A stretch of DNA of 64,000 nucleotides from assembly GCF_028554725.1 (NCBI RefSeq), contig NC_071668.1, positions 74,517,719 to 74,581,718 on the forward strand, given 5' to 3'. How positions within the stretch are numbered: the stretch's first letter is position 1; every line of letters begins with the position of its first letter. Below the pieces are notes generated by a model that was not told the DNA's origin, made no database searches, and worked only from the letters and a program-made list of their open reading frames with translations. Positions 1-10,480 of the stretch are shown in pieces. The stretch is from Zeugodacus cucurbitae (Eukaryota > Arthropoda > Insecta > Diptera > Tephritidae). The position numbers and the translations under genes are program-made.

Positions 1-240
1 TATCATATTCGTGGAACCGTAAACATAGATGGCTGAGTCCATATGAACGTTGCTGAGTCTAAAAGAATTATAGGCAAACTTGTAGATAGTTTCATATTTG
101 GAATAATATATAGTTTCCACTATAAATAGCAATTGTACCAAAGTTGTTACTAATAGTAGCAATATTTGGATATCATTGAGACCATCAGATCTTTTGTAAT
201 AAATTCCACCGCGAAAATATTATTTTACTGTTATACTTAC
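1..240 (-). other. wb: start of the intron downstream of the laminin exon
   Basis: On the minus strand the exon is followed at 240 by a consensus donor (GTAAGTATAA). An in-frame stop (TAA at 239-237) lies directly inside the intron, which confirms that the reading frame ends here by splicing. The remaining bases to the window edge are AT-rich with no coding signal. The next exon, expected to finish the laminin IV domain, is outside the window. Confidence 0.8.
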
Positions 241-1600
241 ACTACTTCAGTGAAGTCCGCGAAGGCTGAGGCCCGCACAAAGATATGCCTGACATTTTGC
301 AGCGCTGCCATCAAAGTGGCACGATCCACCGTTTGACTGTTGTGATGATACTTCCATTCGGATTCGTGTAGTGGCACTTTGTAGGTCACATTGAGCGCGT
401 ACTCGTAGTTCTCGTATTCGTAATAGTCGAGCACCAACTTCTTGTGCGAATGTATCTGCACTAGGGGGAAACGTGAGAGCACATTGCGTTCCAGTGGACG
501 ATTTGCGCCTTCGATCAGTAGCGTAAAGTACAAGTAACCGCCATAGCTGCTGGTGCGATCACCATAAAATTGTGGTGGCAGTTGGAAGTAGAGTGGATGA
601 AAGAAGTTCGTGTATGCACCGATTGACACATTGCCCGTGGAGCGCGGTATCAAATTCAGATCGTTGAGCAGGTGTATTTCGGCATCTTCCCGATAGCTCT
701 TTGCGCCCGCCATCTGCACAACAACAATATACTCATATTCGGTATTCGTAACATATTGTGGACGTATGTACTGCACGCTCAGATTGCGTGCCTCTGCCAT
801 GCGTATATGTCCCCACGACCATTCGCTCTGCACACACTCACTCGAACGACCAAAGCAGAAGCAACGCGTACAGCCTTCCGGATTGAGCGCCGACAGACCA
901 AAGGTTGACTTCATGCACGTGTCACACTTGAGACCGACAACTAGCGCTTTACACGGACACTGGCCGTTCGCATCGCAAGTGATCGAGCCATCTGCATGCA
1001 CAAACGAACCATCCACATTGCAATTGCAACGTCTGCACTCCGGATAACCGAAGTAACCAATCGCACACGTGTCACACTGACGGCCCGCATAACCCTCACG
1101 ACACTGGCACTGTCCGTTCAGCGACTCACACAGCTGCCCAATCGAACCGATACGATCGCAGGCACAATTGCGACAACCGAGACGCGGCTGCCAACCCCAA
1201 GTACCGGCCACACATTGCGCACAACCCAACCCACGACTGTTCGGCGGACAGATGCAACGACCATTCAACGGATCACAAACTTGTCCTTCGCCCGCACACT
1301 GCGTACAACGTTGACAGCCATCGGTGGAGAAGCCGTAAAAACCGTCCGTACACTCGTTGCAATGTTGACCGCCTACACCGATCTTACAATCACATTGGCC
1401 CGTCCACGGGTTGCATTCGTGGCTGCGCGAACCGGCCGGATCGCAGCGACAGTCATGACAGCCGACGCCTTGCGTGAGGTTCCAATGACCTGATTTGCAT
1501 TTGTCGCAGCGCCGGCCGGTAACGTTGGCCAGACAGGCACATTGACCGGTACGCTTGTCACATGAGGCGGCGATGGCGCCGATCGGGCTGCACTGACACT
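241..1600 (-). CDS. wb: laminin alpha chain, internal exon (laminin EGF repeats plus laminin IV type A domain), probable wing blister
   Basis: This is an internal exon of an extracellular basement-membrane laminin alpha subunit, which assembles with beta and gamma chains and binds integrins. It opens after a pyrimidine-rich acceptor (TTTATCTTTGCAG, AG at 1602-1601), finishes a codon begun upstream, and ends two bases into a codon before GTAAGT at 240. The roughly 453 codons encode five cysteine-rich laminin EGF modules, then the half-module GCTRCFCFG, then a laminin IV type A (L4) domain with the motifs YGDRTSSYGGYLYF and DRATLMAALQNVRHIFVRA. The order 'CPPNSRGLGC, WGWQPRLGC, GYPECRRCNC, NPEGCTRCFCFG' resembles the modules just before the L4 domain of vertebrate laminin alpha-3/5. 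In flies the choice is LanA or wb. The L4 body looks unlike LanA as I remember it, and the very long flanking intron also fits wb. The family is certain; the paralogue is less so. Confidence 0.85.
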
Positions 1601-2984
1601 CTGCAAAGATAAAAAAAAAACAAAAACAGTAAATAAAAATGAGTAAAAGATTTTGTGTGTTTACAAGAAGTGAGCATTAATGAATGGCTCGACTTGGACT
1701 GGAGATGAATGAATATAGTAGTGTGAGAAATAGTCGCGTTGAGAGTGCGGGTGGAAGAAATAAGGCATCGGAAGATTTATGACGGTAAAAATGCGGAAAT
1801 GAGTACGTTGCATGAAAGCGTAGATATTTACAATTTAAATTTTATAGTTGAAGAGATGGACGACACGACGCACTGTGTTAAAGGCTTTTAAAGCCAGTTT
1901 CATAAAACTCTAGTTTGCTTAAGGAGTAATAACAAAATATGACTGTGTAGCTTTGAGGAAGCACCACGATGTTTGCAATCACGTTTTAAATTTGTTTCTT
2001 CGCTGATAAGAATCAACTTTTTCCTAAAAACCCACCAAACAAGTGGGCACGGCACAGAGTTCATTACAAGCCAAAAAGACAAGAAAAAGGGTTGTAACAA
2101 AGCCCACAAATAGTGCCGCTGGCAAGATCACTATTTCGTTTACAAACAACAGCCGTTACAAGTTCTCAAGTAACGAGGTTGCTAGCACACAATGAGCACA
2201 ATGCCAATAAGACCAAGGGAAGAAGCTCCAGCTAAAGTGGGGGCATGCGGCGTACTACTCCAAAAACTGGTCGGTTTATTTGCATACTTCACTTTTGTAA
2301 GTATGTATGTCTTATTACACAGCGGAGTAGTGGAGACAACGCTTAGCCTTCAATAAGAATAGCGACAAATTGAAAGCCAGACTTACAACCAGGACAGACC
2401 GACGACTGACTGACTCGATCGTGGCGTCAGCGGCAGCAACGGCGGTGATGAGCCGCTGAGACATACTTACAATTCTACGCAGACAAGTAACAAGTAGGTA
2501 GGCCCCTTTGTATGTATGTATGTGTGCAGTTTTCTCAGTAATGATATAAAAAATGAAATGTCAATTTCTGCCAGACGCCAAAAGCAATAAAACAAGTGGT
2601 ACGTCGATTTTTAAGAGTTTTTTTTTGAGAGTTGACAAAATGTTTTGAGCTTTAGACATGCGTCGCGACATGACCGTAGGCTCTACATGAGCAAAGTGCA
2701 AAAAACAAAAATATTTAAATAATAATAATTTTACTGTTTGGGCTTAAACGAAGCTGCTGTCAAAATTGCTGCAGGCCGTAGCACGACAATTAAGCGAAGA
2801 GCCAATTACAAGATTTGGACACGCATGCCAGTTCAAAGTGGAAATAAAGTATTTGCGATTGCAAAACTTACATGATGTAAGAGTAAAGTCCATTCCATTT
2901 GTTCGAATGCTAGTTTTTTACAGATTAGTGAAAAACTGTTGAGAACCAAAAGTCACTGGAAACTTTTTGTAAATATGTAGCAGA
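1601..2984. other. non-coding, presumed wb intron
   Basis: Next to the laminin exon are the acceptor and a run of Ts (As on the plus strand, about 1611-1620). Beyond this the sequence is AT-rich with short simple repeats (GTATGTAT near 2300 and 2510). No coding exon or recognisable element was seen. Confidence 0.5.
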
Positions 2985-3215
2985 CTTGAAAGCGATTTTC
3001 AGTTTCAGATTACACTCCATCAGATTACTCCATCACGGAATCTTTTTGATAACCTTAACTGGGAACTATTTCCAAAAGGTTAAGATTCGAGCAATAAATA
3101 TAGCCTATGTTACTCATGGTGAATGTAGCTTTCCAATGGTTGAAGAATTTTTGAAATCGACATAGTAGTTTTCGAGTTTATTCATTACAAACATACATAC
3201 AAATCTTTCCATATA
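2985..3215 (+). repeat. dispersed repeat, RTE-like LINE/SINE 3' tail, copy 1
   Basis: This segment matches 53430-53620 over about 190 bp, including AATAAATATAGCCTATGTTA, GAATGTAGCTTTCCAA and the end TTACAAACATACATACAAAT. From family knowledge, this 'GTAGCTTTCCAA...GAATTTTTGAAATCGG...CAGTAGTTTTCGAG' arrangement followed by a short tandem tail is typical of insect RTE-type non-LTR 3' ends and the SINEs that use them. It has no coding capacity. The clade is inferred; the repeat pair is seen directly. Confidence 0.6.
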
Positions 3216-3705
3216 TGACATTAGATATATACAGTTTTTTCTAGTAATTGAGTTCCCCAATTCTCAGTTCCCTGGACGGATTGTTTTAACATTACATGAT
3301 GAGTATCTCAGCAGTAGGATTAAGTAGTGATTTAATTTTGAATCGGACTATGAACATTTTTTCTAATGTTTAAATACTTGATTCATTGAAGTCGGTCATA
3401 ATTTGGATATTATGGCTATGTTAAGCATTTTCCTGAGCCTTGTCACGCATTTCTGTTTTTGTAAAGAAATCCCTATAGTTTCTCTACTAGTTTAAATACA
3501 ATCGAGATGGCAAAACAATTTTTTCGGAACAATGTGTGAAGAATTTTTAAAAAATGTTTAGAGTAGAGTTTGAGTTATGTATTATTATTGGAATATCCCA
3601 CATAAAGAGTCTAATAGTAATTACCGTGGTCTTTTAACCCGTTTAGAAGTCTATTCTCTCTCACGAAAGGATCATCGAAATATTTTTCCAGTAGGTAATA
3701 TTTTA
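3216..3705. other. no feature seen
   Basis: AT-rich sequence between a LINE tail and the hAT element, without convincing coding or repeat structure. Confidence 0.5.
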
Positions 3706-3713
3706 TGGGTTCC

Positions 3714-4807
3714 CAGTGGCGCACGCAGGAAAAAAATTTGGGGGGGGGGTTTAGGTAAAAAGACAATGTTTCATTATTTTATTCACAAATTTAAGTCTAA
3801 TCTTCATTTATTTTGGGCCATAACATTTAAAATCTCTTCCTCCGTCACGTCTATATCTCTATGGATATTCAAGAGAACCATTCCGTTCAGGCGTGCTTCT
3901 CCAGGTTTATTTCTTAAATATGTTTTAAGCCTGCGAAGTAAGGAAAACGAGCGTTCACTTGAAGCGACAGATATAGGGATTGTTGCTCCAATCTTTAAAA
4001 AACGATGCACTGTTTTGAAAATTTTCATTTGAAAAACAAATAATAAGTAAAGTTGTGTATCTAATTCAGACCAGTTTTTTCTGGTTGTTTTTATTAAAAA
4101 TATAGACATTTTAGTTAAGGCACTCAAGTATTTTTTTGCAAATAGCATAATTTTTTTTTAATTTAAATTTATTTCACAACAGTTAGCTCATGGAACGAAA
4201 ACTGAAAGTCATATAAATGAGTTTTTAGTTTTTCTGTGTTATGATTAACAATAAACTCTAAAAAAAATTATAGAAACCTTATTGGTGACTTTTCAGTTCA
4301 GAACTAATTTTCAAAAGAAGTCCATTTTCGACTCACAATTCCCCTTAAATCTAAAAAAATCCAGTTCAGCCGCCACAGAGTTATAAGGCAAACTCATTAC
4401 TTTGAAGCAAATTAAAAAAATGTCTCTGTACAGTTTATATTTTTCTGGGTTTTTTAATTGGCCTACATTCCCACAACTTTTTAATACTATCCAGATACAA
4501 TAGGTTTGTTTTTAGTTTAACATTTTCATAGTTTCAAAAAATTAAATTCTATCAGTAGAAAAGTATCAAAATAGGCCGTTTGTGAACAAAAAAGTATCAA
4601 ATCACAAAATTTAGAAAAAAAGTACCAAAAAGATACAATGGTATTAAAACGGCAATGCTGTTAGGAGACTAATGTATTCATTTATTTTACATATTCATAC
4701 ATCGTCGGCAGAAAGATTGCTTTGAAAACAACAAATTAAAATTTTTCAAATGACTATGTAGAATTAAATTCTATTATTTAAAAATGTTAAAACTGCGTTC
4801 GCCCCTG
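3714..4807 (-). mobile_element. non-autonomous hAT DNA transposon with intact ends
   Basis: The element is bounded by an exact 8-bp direct repeat TGGGTTCC (3706-3713 and 4808-4815), the duplication length made by hAT transposases. The 15-bp terminal inverted repeats are CAGTGGCGCACGCAG at 3714 and the complement of CAGGGGCGAACGCAG at 4793-4807, with 13 of 15 matching. A G-run follows the left end (about 3740-3750). At 1094 bp it is far shorter than an autonomous hAT of about 3 kb or more. It retains only the C-terminal end of a transposase on the minus strand. The perfect target duplication suggests a fairly recent insertion of an already deleted element. Confidence 0.92.
3804..4148 (-). pseudogene. 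hAT transposase C-terminal dimerisation domain, fragment
   Basis: The 114-residue open frame contains the hAT family dimerisation signature: SVASSERSFSLLRRLKTY (about residues 59-77), then RLNGMVLLNIHRDID near residues 85-100. This domain normally forms the last ~80 residues of hAT transposases and helps the protein oligomerise on DNA. The BED zinc finger and the catalytic D/D/E regions are absent, so it cannot act as a transposase. The methionine at 4148 is just the first one in the surviving frame and is not a natural start. It closely resembles the zinc-finger-MYM-type-1-like hAT group common in insects. Confidence 0.85.
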
Positions 4808-4815
4808 TGGGTTCC

Positions 4816-6530
4816 AAATCTTAGTACCTACGTTTTATATACAAATATGAGCTCAATATCTAAATTGTGCTGAAGATACTCAAATTTTGGATTTTGTGTA
4901 TCGAGGATCTACCGCAGTAGGGAAAATGTATAATAAAATATTACAAAATTGTGTTATAAAATATTTCACTTCTGTCATCAGGTGAGTCTCCTTCGAAAAA
5001 TGAAATATGCTTCTAAGCAGATGTTACAATATATTTATTTGTATCTTAAAGAGTGTTGAAAGGTCTAGGAAAGGTAAAGGTTAGGATTTTTAACTACATA
5101 TATCATATGTAATGGCTGTGATGAATTTTCAGGGCACTTAGAACTTATTTTACAGGTCCTCAAAATCAAAATATATTTTTTTAGGGAAAAATGTTTAAAA
5201 TATATTTATGTACATATTTTATATATACTCCTATTTGTGTTTTTACTATTTTTAGAAGCTGTTCAATTTTACTTCAGAATATATTTGTGTCCATAAGTAT
5301 AATACTTATATGTATATGTATTGGCATATAAATGAATATTGGAAACTTAATTGTTAAGCAACTCGTGAGCAGGTCAGTTAAGGTGGATATAAAGAGTCTG
5401 TGCGCCTGTGTAACGATTTAAAAACGAGATGTGCAAGTAAACAAACTGTTTGCGCAAAAAAAAATATTTAAATGCAAATATTTTTAAGTCACACTTGTAA
5501 GTCTATATGTATGTATGCAAAATGGCATACAAATTTCAGCAAGAAACATTCAAAAACTGTAATGGTTTTCAGCTTGAATAATGTGGGTCGCAAGTTGGCG
5601 TTGGTTGGCCTACGCCCACATTTACACGCTGGTGACGGGGCGCTTACACTAGTAGATAGTACATATGTGCATATGTTTGCATATGGGAATTACAGCAACA
5701 CAAGCGCTAACTCAGTTGAGGCTAGCGCTTTTTCCGGACGCCTCTGCAAACAGCCGCCGAGGAAACTGACAATCGCAAATTGTGAATGGTTCAATGGTTG
5801 GGCGGCTTGCGAGTACACGAGTTAGTGTCTGATTGAGGATGTATTTATGTAGTATTTGCAGCAAGTATGCAGATTTGAGTGTGAGTTTGAAGATTTCATT
5901 CATGAAAATCACGTGTTTGGGCGGCAGCAACCAGTAATGGTTAAAAGGAGTTTGACTCGTGAGTATCACAAGCGTACATATGTATGTATATTAGTCGCCG
6001 TAGTCATTAATGGTTTTTGTTTTTTTTTTTCTGCAGCGTGTGTGGATAGGTGGGAGGAACAAGTGAGACGTGCATTTGTGTGTCGCCAATTTTATGTTGC
6101 AAGCAATGCCATTTCCATGTGGGCTTCATTGAGTGATTCTACGTTGAATAACTGACTTGTGGCTCCATACATTTGCACTCAACTGTGTGCATGTAAGACG
6201 CGCATGCGCATTGCCGGTAATCACTTTAATTTACATTTTTATAGTCTTTATTATATTTACTATGTTTGCATTGGCGTCCACACATGTCCTCGCTGTGCAG
6301 CCGTTTACCCTAAGGCATTTTCATAGTTTCGCGTGTTGTCATTCAGTTGTTCAATCAATCGTTTCAATTGCATTCGCTTAAGTGGCTCCCCGTTATAAGT
6401 GTTTAAATATAGTTGTTATTGTTGTTGTTTTTTTTCATTCGCTAGTTTTAATATTTTTATGAATGAGTTGTGAATGGTGTGTATTTTGTGCAGACAGTGT
6501 ATGAAAGCTTCAAGTACGTGTAGACAGACT
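4816..6530. other. non-coding stretch with a less AT-rich island
   Basis: The first 650 bp are very AT-rich. About 5560-6160 is noticeably less so, and open frames there encode unlike proteins on both strands with no domain signature, so none is called. No element ends were recognised. Confidence 0.4.
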
Positions 6531-6617
6531 ACTTCTTCTTCTTCTTGACTGGCGTAGACACCGCTTACGCGGTTATAGCCGAGTCCAAAACAGCGCGCCA
6601 CGCATCTCTCCTTCTGG
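6531..6617 (-). mobile_element. LINE family A, 5'-truncated 3' end, copy B
   Basis: Read on the minus strand, this 87-bp piece matches the final ~85 bp of the LINE at 9446-10331, including CTCGGCTATAACCGCGTAAG and GTCTACGCCAGTCAAGAAGA. It ends in the same (GAA)n tail, seen on the plus strand as CTTCTTCTTCTTCTT. A minimal 3' scrap of this kind is the usual result of incomplete target-primed reverse transcription. No coding sequence is left. Confidence 0.85.
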
Positions 6618-6779
6618 ACTACTATGGCGGCAATATTTATTATATTGGTTAATCAAGACGGCTCGTTCAATGCAAAGGAAGTGGCTGGTTGAACCTTTTT
6701 AGTATGTATATAACAGTTAGGATTTAAAAAAAAAATCGTTTTTTTTTTCGTTTTCTAAATATATATATATCTGAGTATA

Positions 6780-7300
6780 CACACACAAAATTTCGACGAA
6801 TATTTTCGAAGTTATGGACACATTAGTGAAACTCGTTTTTCTCGAAACGGTGTTTTCAAAGTCGGTGAGCAAGATTTCTCAGAAACGGCTGAACCGACCG
6901 GTCTGAAATTTTTACACAAGCTTTTTAACTATATATTTTAGTAATTAATAGAAGGATTTCTCCATCCGATGAAAATTTCTTATTTTTATAAACAATTAAA
7001 GAAGAGAAAACAATTAAATTTTGGTCGAAAATCGAACCTTTTGTTTGAGTAGCCGCCATTTTGTCCAAAAATTTTTTTTTTTGCTAATTCCTTAGATCAA
7101 TCCCTAGATTATTTATTATATTAATGAAATTTATTTGGTTTTTGCATTTTAGATGACCCAGTCCAGAGATATCGTGCTCACCGCAAGATGCTTTTTTTTG
7201 TGGAACTCTGCAAAATTGGCAATATCAACGTTCCCGATAATTATTTTATATTAAAAATGTGAATATAGTTTAAGGTTGTCAAAATATACCTGCCAAGTTT
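6780..7300 (+). repeat. dispersed repeat family X (CTCGAAAC type), copy 1
   Basis: It contains CGTTTTTCTCGAAAC (about 6833-6848), shared with 38907-38922 and 45217-45232. In all three places the box is followed 200-300 bp later by a T-rich stretch ending in TTTTAG or TTTCAG. The remaining sequence is weakly conserved by eye. The family is not recognised and its borders are uncertain. Confidence 0.4.
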
Positions 7301-7397
7301 CAAATCAATAAACCAAATAGTTTGCTTAGAAAAAATTCTTGAAAAATTCCTTTTTTCGACCTCTTAACTGTATATAACCCCTTAATGTATATAATTA

Positions 7398-7555
7398 CTG
7401 TTGAACTTTCAAAACTCGAACTTCTATTACTCGAACTATTGAATTGGCAATAGATGGAGAAATTTCGCACAAATTTCCTTTCGTAACTCGGAAGTCTCTC
7501 TAACAGAAAAGTTTTTTTTGTGGATTACGGTGATTTTAGTTAGGAAGTTCAATTG
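7398..7555. mobile_element. short MITE with pogo/Tigger-like ends
   Basis: This 158-bp segment is flanked by TA on both sides (7396-7397 and 7556-7557). Its ends are inverted copies of one another: CTGTTGAACTTTCAAAAC on the left, and on the right the complement of CAATTGAACTTCCTAAC. Similar termini (CAGTTGAAC...) are typical of pogo/Tigger elements, which duplicate TA. A related copy in opposite orientation is at 50478-50600. There is no coding potential. Confidence 0.6.
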
Positions 7556-7557
7556 TA

Positions 7558-9029
7558 TTTCAGTTCCAGTCTGAGATACTTCCGTTCAAAAGTTCTTAGC
7601 GATGCTCCTATATAAAACGTTGGAAAGGAGTAATCTTTTCAATCACCGACTGCTTGAAGACTTTATAGTTGCCTATTTCAGTTTCCAGAACTTCATTTAG
7701 TTGACCTGCGCTATTTTTCTTAAGATTCTATATAATCATAGGCTCTTAAACGAAGTCATAGTGAGCGATCTCAAGCTGAAGATGTTGCTAAGTGAAGACT
7801 TTGCTAACGCTAGGCAGGTTTTGAGATCTTTATAATCATGGTTTGATAGTGGGTGGTTATTTCTGAAGTTTAGAAATCCCCCACTCCCTCTGATATTAAA
7901 AAGGAAGATATTGCCAGCTGTTGTACGAGTATTTATACTAGAAGCTAGTACTAGAACAGCATTAGCTACCGATAGAAGAGTCGTGTTTATTTCAATGGCG
8001 GTACTTTTCTTTGTTGGATGGTTAGATTTTCAATTATTTATTAAAAAAAATAATCTTCGCCAACCACTTTAGCGCAACGTAATTGCTTTCAGTGGCAGCG
8101 GAACTACAATACGCCTGCGCACCAAGTCGAGTTCGATCAACTCGCTACGATATTCTTTGATTTGCGTCGTTTTATTTGTGTGTTGTCATATTTTCCGCAA
8201 TATTTTGCTTATTGCTTGTTGAGCAATTTCAATATGCAATTTGTTGGCTCAAAGTTGTTTGTTGTTATCGCTATTCAGCGGCTCTACGAGTATGTCTTCG
8301 GATCGGTTAGTGTTTTTTTTCGAATTTTCCACATATGTGTTGTCATTTATAATGTGATTTTTTTAATTTACACAGACACACACACATACAACTCTGGTTG
8401 TACATGCGTTCATTTGTAATTGGCTTTATTTTAAGGAAGCGTGGGTTTGTTTATTGGCAATTTTTGTTGCCGGTTTTTTTGCTAACATCAATTTTCGCTA
8501 TTTTTGCCTGCGCTTAGGTGACTGCCCCGAACGGAGTGGCTATTAGTTTTGGTTTGTTTTTTGAAATGAACACGTTTCGCTTAGCAAATTAAAAAATATA
8601 TATTTCTGCTGGTAATATAGATGTGTATGTCTACCTATGTATAGTTAGCTAAAATTGCGAATTAAATAATGTGGGCGTATCAGCACCGGGGGCGGCTACC
8701 GACTCGCTTGCTGCCACATTGCCTGCCCAAAATAAAAGTTGGTCGACACACAGATGACTGGACATTTTCATTTTCAAAAACACATTAGCAAGTCATTTCA
8801 AAATACCGTTATGTGTGTAGTGCACATATGGATAACCAATTACTTTTGGTAATGAGTAATTGATAGCAGTGCTATTTGGATTGCTTAATTTATCATTAGT
8901 TTTAGATTTATTTGGTAAAAAATTTGTTGTTGACATTAAATTTAAACTCAGACAATGATTGATTAAAAATATTGTTAATTTCTTCTACAATTTATCTACT
9001 TTAGGTTTACTTAAATAAATCCTCAAACC
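7558..9029. other. non-coding, no feature seen
   Basis: Mixed AT-rich sequence with T-runs and short CACACA repeats. Open frames here have no recognisable domain. Confidence 0.4.
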
Positions 9030-9445
9030 CAATTCACAAATGCTTACAGATCAGGAAAAGTTGAAATCATTCATTACTTCCTCAAACATTCAATATTTTT
9101 GGTTTGGACGGAGCTCAGAGAGTATGGAGGAAACCCAAAGAAGCCTTAAATATACTCCAACTGTTAAACATGGACGTGGAAACGTGATGGTGTGGGGGTG
9201 TATGACCACAACAGGAGTTGGAAGACTTGTATTTATTGATTCTACAATGGACAGCACCTTTGTTTAAAAATTTTGAAAGAAAACCGCGAACAGAGTTCAT
9301 CCCAGCTAGGGTTAGAGTGGAAAAACTTTTTATTTCAACAAGATAACAATCCTAACACATCTCATATCTCGTTACAGAATGGCTCTTATACAATACTAAG
9401 CAACTACATACGCCTCCCCTATTTCCGGTTATAAATCCTACAAAA
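9030..9445 (+). pseudogene. Tc1-type transposase catalytic domain remnant, 5' part
   Basis: One frame encodes KHGRGNVMVWGCMTTTGVG followed by LVFIDSTMD (about 9165-9250), the block around the second catalytic region of Tc1-family DDE transposases (family consensus VMVWGCM...GVG.L). After a frame change come FQQDNNPNTS (catalytic D of the FQQDN box) and TPPLFPVINPT, equivalent to the WPxxSPDLNPIE box but with the D lost. Frameshifts and the lost residue show it is dead. The coding sequence stops at about 9445, where a LINE starts, and probably resumes after 10331. Confidence 0.75.
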
Positions 9446-10331
9446 AAGGTGACTCGCTATCGTGTGACTTCTTTAACCTGATAATGGAAAACTTAGTTCG
9501 AGCCGCAGAGCTAAACAGAGAAGATACAATTTTTTATAAGAGTGTACAGCTGCTGGCGTAAGCCGATGATATCGATATCAATGGATATAACACCCGTGCT
9601 GTTAGCTCTGCTTTTTTCCCGCCTGGATAGGAAAGCGAAGCGTATGGGTCTGGTGGTGAACGTGGCTCCCACTTCACTGTTGACAGTCATAACTTTGAAG
9701 TTGTAGATAATTTCGTATACCTGGGCACCAGCATCAACACCGATAATAATGTTAGCCTTGAAATCCAATGCAGAATCACTCTTGCCAACAGGTGCTACTA
9801 TGGACTGAGTAGGCAAATGAAAAGTAAAGTCCTCTCTCGACGAACAAAAACTAAACTCTACAAGTCCTTCATCATTCCCGTCCTACTTTATGGTGTAGAA
9901 GCGTGGACGATGTCAACATCCGATGAGACGGCACTAGGAGTTTTCGAGAGAAAGGTTTTGCGGAAGATTTATGGTTCCTTAAACATTGGCAACGGCGAAT
10001 ACCGTAGACGATGGAATGATGAGCTGTATGTGTTATTCGACGACGTTGACACAGTCCAGCGAATAAAAAGACAGCGGCTACGCTGGCTAGGTCGTGTTGT
10101 TCGAATGGACGAAAGTGCTCCAGCTCTGAAGGTGTTCGATGCAGTACCCAGTGGTTGAAGCCGAGGAAGAGGGAGAACTCCATTTCGATAGAAGGACCAG
10201 GTGGAGAAGGACCTGTCTTCACTTGGTATTACCAATTGGCGCCAAACTGCCAAAAGGAGAGATGCGTGGCGCGCTGTTGTGGACTCGGCTATAACCGCGT
10301 AAGCGGTGTCTACGCCAGTCAAGAAGAAGAA
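9446..10331 (+). mobile_element. LINE family A, 5'-truncated copy A (reverse transcriptase C-terminal half)
   Basis: This non-LTR retrotransposon fragment begins within the reverse transcriptase at GDSLSCDFFNLIMENL (about 9449) and runs to the 3' end, with an AAGAAGAAGAA tail (10320-10331). The catalytic box is at about 9562-9579 (ADDIDI), where the tyrosine before ADD is replaced by an in-frame TAA. Downstream, SRRTKTKLYKSFIIPVLLYG and RRRWNDELYVLF mark the thumb/C-terminal region common in insect endonuclease-reverse transcriptase LINEs. The stop in the catalytic box and the missing 5' part make it inactive. Related copies lie at 6531, 17803 and 36790. The clade was not resolved. Confidence 0.88.
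9817..10158 (+). pseudogene. LINE reverse transcriptase C-terminal region, open fragment
   Basis: This 113-residue open stretch is the longest intact part of copy A. It encodes the post-catalytic region of the LINE reverse transcriptase: KVLSRRTKTKLYKSF, then LLYGVEAWTMS, then FERKVLRKIYGSLN, then RQRLRWLGRVVRMDESA. In full-length relatives these segments follow YADD by 60-200 residues. The methionine at 9817 is internal to the original protein. Frames on the opposite strand are shadows. Confidence 0.8.
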
Positions 10332-10480
10332 ACCCTACAGAACATTTTTAGAACTTGTTGTAAAAGAGGATTCGCATAATACATGTAACACCCAAATAGA
10401 CTATTAAACCAGCTTTGATGGCTGAATGGGAGAAAATTGCGTAAATGGGGCAGCAAAAAGTATTTTTTTGTTTCCACATA
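10332..10480 (+). pseudogene. probable 3' continuation of the split Tc1 remnant
   Basis: Directly after the LINE tail the sequence encodes pieces such as QNIFRTCCKRG and, in another frame, TIKPALMAEWEKIA. The latter resembles the C-terminal 'L...I..EW.KI' helix of Tc1 transposases. Its place, just downstream of where the transposase is interrupted at 9445, supports a LINE insertion into a Tc1 element. The similarity is short and broken by stops, so this is tentative. Confidence 0.4.

Noticed and set aside
996..1493. Threonine-rich plus-strand frame
   Set aside because: Antisense shadow of the laminin EGF repeats, whose minus-strand frame has the conserved cysteines.
5560..6160. Coding exon in a less AT-rich island
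   Set aside because: Overlapping frames on both strands are equally plausible and none has a signal peptide or domain. Regulatory or unique intron sequence is as likely.
7558..9029. Possible gene from several plus-strand frames
   Set aside because: Frames are short, full of T-run derived phenylalanines, and lack domains or splice support.
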